Shown: positions 60,786 through 64,000 of the stretch, one piece after another
Position numbering within the stretch: the first letter of the stretch is position 1
Layout: every line of letters starts with the position of its first letter
From: Gemmatimonadota bacterium
GTDB lineage: Bacteria; Gemmatimonadota; Gemmatimonadetes; Longimicrobiales; Gaopeijiaceae
NCBI GenBank assembly: GCA_030428885.1
Contig: JAUIEJ010000001.1
Span: 310,001-374,000, forward strand
Reading direction: 5' to 3'
DNA: 64,000 nucleotides
Made by a program: the position numbers and the translations under genes
The notes under the pieces: model-generated
Told to the model about the DNA's origin: nothing
What the model saw: the letters and a program-made list of their open reading frames with translations, nothing else
Databases searched by the model: none

Positions 60786-61864
60786 GTGTGTTTCTCCAGG
60801 ATCTCGCCGATGCGAAGGGGAATCTCGTCCATGCTGCGCCCGAGTTCGAGCCAGTAGGTGGGGGTCGACTCCAGGAACGTGCTGAGCTTCTCGAACTCCC
60901 CGGCGGCCACGCCGGCGTAGGGCAGGAGGATCAAGGAGCTGGGGGCGAGACGGAGGAGGGCCTCGATGGTGGTGGCGGGGCGGATGCGGGGCGTGGGCGC
61001 GTCCACCACCACCGGCAGGGCCACGGCCCGGATCCGGGCCTTGCGGCTGAGGCCGTCGGGAAGGACGTCGGAGAGCAGGACCAGGCTCTTGTCCTCCCGG
61101 GGCAGGCGGCCCGGAATGGCGTGGGGCCGGAGGTAGGGAAACTTCTCCAGGTGCCCGGGCTCCAGGTGGGTCGAGCAGAACAGGCTGTGCCCGTCGTACC
61201 CGCCGTCGGGAAGGGCCTGGAGCCCTACGTAGTCGTCGGCCATGTACTCGAACCCGGCCTTGAGGCAGGTCAGGGCCGTGGTGGACTTCCCCGAGCCTCC
61301 GGGCCCCCCGAAGAGCACGCCCTGGCCGTCCCGGGCCACGAGGCCCGCGTGGATGGCCTGAACGTCCCGGTCCTTGTGCCAGAGCATGAGCTCGGAGTGG
61401 AGCGGGCGGCCGAGCTCGTACTGGGTGAGCTTGCCGTGGTCGGCGACCCATCCCACCAGGTCGCGGTCCACGCGGTGGAGGGCGGTGCGGGTCTGGGGGC
61501 GAGCGGTGAGGACGACGAAGCCATCGTCCGAGGCGTAGGTCTCGCCGTGTTCGTTGAGGTCGTCGGAGGGCTCGAGCCCGGGCAGCCCCACGCCGGTCTC
61601 GCCCTCGTCGAAGAGGGCGATGGTGAGGGCCGGCTCCGGAGCCGGGTCCCGCTGGAGGTGGCTGAAGGCCCGGAAGATGTCCCGGGCCAGCCCGTGGCCC
61701 ACGACCCGGATCCGGATGGGACGATCCGCGAAGGTGAACCACCGTTCGTGGCGCTGTTCGGGATGGGACTCCCACGCCTTGCCGAAGGCCCGGTCGAGTT
61801 GGACGTATTCGTCGGCGGGCGCCAACTCCGGGCGCGCGAAGCGGCCCTGGGGTGCCTCGGTCAT
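60782..61864 (-). CDS. HprK-like kinase (HPr-rel-A system type)
   Basis: This is a 360-residue protein with a single P-loop kinase core: HSELMLWHKDRDVQAIHAGLVARDGQGVLFGGPGGSGKSTTALTCLKAGFEYMADDYVGLQAL, with Walker A at 186-195 and the acidic pair at Asp210-Asp211. This matches HPr kinase/phosphorylase-like proteins encoded beside PqqD and PF14907 nucleotidyltransferases, and the HprK-like kinases of lasso-peptide clusters. An N-terminal region (1-170) is family-specific, and no HprK-type HPr substrate gene is present. It overlaps PqqD upstream and GT2 downstream by 4 nt. It probably phosphorylates a small molecule, peptide or protein made by this operon (inference). Confidence 0.85.
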   Translation of the reverse strand: MTEAPQGRFARPELAPADEYVQLDRAFGKAWESHPEQRHERWFTFADRPIRIRVVGHGLARDIFRAFSHLQRDPAPEPALTIALFDEGETGVGLPGLEPSDDLNEHGETYASDDGFVVLTARPQTRTALHRVDRDLVGWVADHGKLTQYELGRPLHSELMLWHKDRDVQAIHAGLVARDGQGVLFGGPGGSGKSTTALTCLKAGFEYMADDYVGLQALPDGGYDGHSLFCSTHLEPGHLEKFPYLRPHAIPGRLPREDKSLVLLSDVLPDGLSRKARIRAVALPVVVDAPTPRIRPATTIEALLRLAPSSLILLPYAGVAAGEFEKLSTFLESTPTYWLELGRSMDEIPLRIGEILEKHT

Positions 61865-62283
61865 TCGGCGGGCACGGTGCCCAGCCCGGGCATGGGGGGA
61901 TCCAGCGCCAGGAGGTCGGCCATGTCGTCGTACCGGTTCAGGGTGGGCGCGGCGTAGGCGGCCGACCCGGCGGGCTCGTGGGCAGCCGGAGCGTCGGGGA
62001 TCTCTTCCGTCGTCACCACCAGCCCTTCGTCCAGCAGCTCACCCACCAGTCGCTGCACGTCGGCCTCCACGGTGGCCCGTTCGACGTCGTAGCGCGCTTC
62101 CAGGGTGCCGGCCATCTCGGCCACGCTCCGGGATTGCTCCACCATCTCCCAGATGGCCGAACCCACCTCGTCCATGCTGTAGTACAGGCCGTTGGCGAGG
62201 TTCATGATGATGGCTTCGCCGTCGATGACCTTGGCGGCGACGTCGCCCGTGTTCGGGTGGACGCGCAGTGCGGAATCCGACAT
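61861..62283 (-). CDS. PqqD-family protein with leader-like C-terminal tail
   Basis: This is a 140-residue PqqD-like RRE (RiPP recognition element) protein. The winged-helix core runs from about 5 to 92: VHPNTGDVAAKVIDGEAIIMNLANGLYYSMDEVGSAIWEMVEQSRSVAEMAGTLEARYDVERATVEADVQRLVGELLDEGLVV, with the GLYYSMDEVGSAIWEMV block typical of PqqD/LasB1. A tail follows (100-140) containing YAAPTLNRYDDMADLLALDPP, with Tyr110, Pro113, Leu115, Tyr118 and Asp119-Asp120 spaced like the YxxPxLxxYGD leader motif of lasso-peptide precursors. SD AAAGGAG lies 10 nt before the ATG. The operon has no room for a separate precursor peptide next to it. Confidence 0.86.
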   Translation of the reverse strand: MSDSALRVHPNTGDVAAKVIDGEAIIMNLANGLYYSMDEVGSAIWEMVEQSRSVAEMAGTLEARYDVERATVEADVQRLVGELLDEGLVVTTEEIPDAPAAHEPAGSAAYAAPTLNRYDDMADLLALDPPMPGLGTVPAE

Positions 62284-62302
62284 GGAAGGCAGTCTCCTTT
62301 GG

Positions 62303-63520
62303 CTAGTACTCGAGGGTCCAGAAGTCGGGCACCCGACGGGTGATCCGCTTCCAGTCCAGTATCGTCTGCAGGACCAACAGCTTCAGGCCGAAACCCAGCC
62401 CGGAACTCGGCTCCGGAGCCGCGTCCTCGGGACCCTCCTCCCCGGCCCACACCCAGTGGAGGGAATCGCCCCGACCCGTGATCCGCTCCCGGAAGGCGCG
62501 CTTGCGATGATCGGTCCGTGCGCCCCAGAGCCGGAAGAGGTGTCGGTCCACCACCGCCCCCCGTCCCGGCTCGTCCAGGACACGCCCCACGGGGCCGAAT
62601 GCGCTGATGAGGCCCCGGGCCCGGGGGGGCAACGCCCGCCCATCCAGGAGAGGCGCGGGGGCCTCGGTGCCCAGGAGCACGTGGGCCAGACGGAGCGACA
62701 CGCACAGGAACCCGTGGAGGCCCGCCTCCCGGGCCTCCCGGGTGACGAGTGCCCAGTCCAGCTCCGGCTCGGCGGCCAGCCGATCGAGATCGACGAGGCG
62801 CCGAAGTCCACGCACCGATTCCTGCTCGATCTGGCTCACCGTGTGGATCAGGGTGTCTTCCGTGGCGGGCACCCGGAGGGGAGGCGCCCCGGGCGGCTCC
62901 AGGGTGACGGCCCGGGCCTGGAAGCCGGCGGGGTCGAGCCGGATGGCGTCCTGGGGCCGGGTGAGCTGCCAGTGGACCTCCACCAGGAAGCCCCGGGGGT
63001 GGGCCACCCGGTCGTGCTGATGGTGTTGGCGGAACTCCGCGCGGGCGTGCTCCGGATACTCGCTGCGGTAGCCGAGACCGGTGAGGGCGTCCAGCACCGG
63101 ATCGACCTCGGACCGCTCCACGAGGATGTCCAGGTCACCCATGACCCGTTCCACCGGGCTGAAGGTCCCTCGCCGCAGGGCCCCGCCCTTGAGCACCAGC
63201 GGGTGGAACCCCGCTCGGGCCAGCCCGGCCAGGACCCGGTCCTGCTCCATGTCCCAGAAGGCCGCCTGGCGGCGGAGGATCGCCAGGGTCTCGTCGATCT
63301 CGGCGTCGGTCCCGGGCAGGGAGACCCCTCGGTTCCGCAGCTCCCGCAGGCGGCTCAGGACGAGGCCGTGGACGCCATGGCGCATGGCCAGAGCCGAGAG
63401 GGCGGGAAAGGCGTCGACTCCCGACGCGGCGCTCGCTTCGGCGGCGACGTCCCCCCGAGGCTGCCGCCGGCAGAGTTCCAGGAGCAGGCGCTCCTCGGGG
63501 GTCGGGGAGGGAGGGGTCAT
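62303..63520 (-). CDS. PF14907-family nucleotidyltransferase, first gene of operon
   Basis: This is a 405-residue PF14907 protein, distinct from but related to the one at 57451. Active-site residues are visible as [87 protein letters not shown] at 111-115, GDLDIL with Asp129/Asp131, and a later FLVEVHW strand. The ATG at 63520 is chosen over the long frame to 63676, which would run into the divergent uvrA leader. It begins the operon, 19 nt before PqqD. The reaction is unknown; nucleotidylation of a small molecule is suggested by the fold. Confidence 0.83.
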   Translation of the reverse strand: MTPPSPTPEERLLLELCRRQPRGDVAAEASAASGVDAFPALSALAMRHGVHGLVLSRLRELRNRGVSLPGTDAEIDETLAILRRQAAFWDMEQDRVLAGLARAGFHPLVLKGGALRRGTFSPVERVMGDLDILVERSEVDPVLDALTGLGYRSEYPEHARAEFRQHHQHDRVAHPRGFLVEVHWQLTRPQDAIRLDPAGFQARAVTLEPPGAPPLRVPATEDTLIHTVSQIEQESVRGLRRLVDLDRLAAEPELDWALVTREAREAGLHGFLCVSLRLAHVLLGTEAPAPLLDGRALPPRARGLISAFGPVGRVLDEPGRGAVVDRHLFRLWGARTDHRKRAFRERITGRGDSLHWVWAGEEGPEDAAPEPSSGLGFGLKLLVLQTILDWKRITRRVPDFWTLEY

Positions 63521-63681
63521 GGGGGCGGATGGAAATGCCACGGATCGGTAACGCCCGGACGGTAGAGGTACCCCGGAGTCGGGGCAAGCGTATATCGGCT
63601 GGGGCATCGGAACTCCGGTGCGGGCCGGGGGTTGGCTCCGAATTGACCCTTGCAGCCGCATTCGACCCTGGGACACCCTCC

Positions 63682-64000
63682 ATGGACGACTTCATCCGGA
63701 TCCGCGGTGCGCGCCAGCACAACCTCAAGGATCTGGACCTCGACCTTCCCCGGCGCGCCCTCACGGTGGTGACGGGCCCGTCGGGGTCGGGGAAGTCGTC
63801 TCTCGCCCTGGACACCCTCTTCGCCGAGGGCCAGCGGCGCTACGTGGAGTCTCTCTCGACCTACGCCAAGCAGTTCCTCGACCGGATGGAGAAGCCGCTG
63901 GTCGACGCCATCGAGGGGATCTGTCCGGCGGTGGCCATCGAGCAGAAGAACCCCACCAAGTCCAGCCGGTCCACCGTGGGCACGGCCACCGAGGTCTACG
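63682..64000 (+). CDS. uvrA: Excinuclease ABC subunit A, N-terminal part (cut by window edge)
   Basis: This is the first 106 codons of UvrA, the damage-recognition ATPase of nucleotide excision repair. The frame reads [105 protein letters not shown], with Walker [10 protein letters not shown], the [18 protein letters not shown] signature (here AKQFL) and the [10 protein letters not shown] segment. All are diagnostic. No stop codon appears before base 64000. It is divergent from the PF14907 gene across about 160 bp. Confidence 0.96.
   Translation, partial: MDDFIRIRGARQHNLKDLDLDLPRRALTVVTGPSGSGKSSLALDTLFAEGQRRYVESLSTYAKQFLDRMEKPLVDAIEGICPAVAIEQKNPTKSSRSTVGTATEVY

Noticed and set aside
62284-62302. 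Precursor peptide for the PqqD system in the gap before PqqD
   Set aside because: The gap is 19 nt and holds only the PqqD ribosome-binding site.
1-64000. CRISPR arrays, tRNA or rRNA genes, insertion sequences
   Set aside because: No regularly spaced repeats, transposase motifs, clover-leaf structures or rRNA were seen; all gaps are under about 190 bp.

Overview
The window is a very GC-rich (roughly 70%), densely packed bacterial chromosome segment. Genes fill nearly all of it on both strands, many overlap by 4 nt (ATGA or GTGA), and no gene-free gap exceeds about 190 bp. A Kdo transferase (LPS core) and many lipoprotein signals indicate a diderm. Several large ADOP-type FtsX/MacB-like permeases paired with PadR regulators, a DUF5916 beta-barrel protein, carboxypeptidase-regulatory-like proteins and 6-bladed beta-propeller lipoproteins together suggest Gemmatimonadota or a close relative. 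This placement is inference from gene content; no rRNA is present.

Layout. 1-12.1 kb: SprT-like protease, transketolase, LeuS, an aminopeptidase-like lipoprotein, an SPFH protein, kdtA coupled to a BON-MscS channel, a DUF6526 protein and a cytochrome c/copper monooxygenase-like protein. 12.2-26 kb: rhodanese, DUF4015 glycosidase-like lipoprotein, ABC exporter, DUF2911 lipoprotein, ankyrin protein, secreted unknowns, one ADOP permease and several envelope lipoproteins. 26.2-35.3 kb: DUF2237 protein, an AmgK-like kinase fused to a RapZ C-terminal domain next to a MurU-like nucleotidyltransferase, a membrane glycosyltransferase, a LolA-like protein, an S41 peptidase and two beta-propeller lipoproteins. 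35.3-37.8 kb: hipBA and an ArsR/SRPBCC/membrane-protein operon, each with clear operator repeats. 37.9-47.2 kb: the histidine operon hisG-D-C-H-A-B-F-IE followed by a coupled thrA, all on the minus strand and preceded by a his leader peptide and attenuator. 47.3-57.5 kb: a BP74-like lipoprotein, two divergent PadR-ADOP modules with inverted-repeat operators, a serine hydrolase and a DUF5916 protein. 57.5-63.5 kb: a minus-strand operon of two PF14907 nucleotidyltransferases, a PqqD-like protein, an HprK-like kinase and three family 2 glycosyltransferases. 63.7 kb to the end: the start of uvrA.

The strongest unexpected element is the complete classical attenuator upstream of hisG: a 28-residue leader peptide with seven His in eight residues, a 1:2 hairpin, an alternative antiterminator, and a GC-rich terminator with a U-tract, behind a sigma70-like promoter whose predicted start nearly coincides with the leader ATG. 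The most system-like accessory region is the PqqD/HprK/nucleotidyltransferase/glycosyltransferase operon. Its PqqD protein carries a C-terminal tail resembling the YxxP-type leader motif recognised by lasso-peptide RRE proteins. No IS element, prophage, CRISPR array, tRNA or rRNA was seen.
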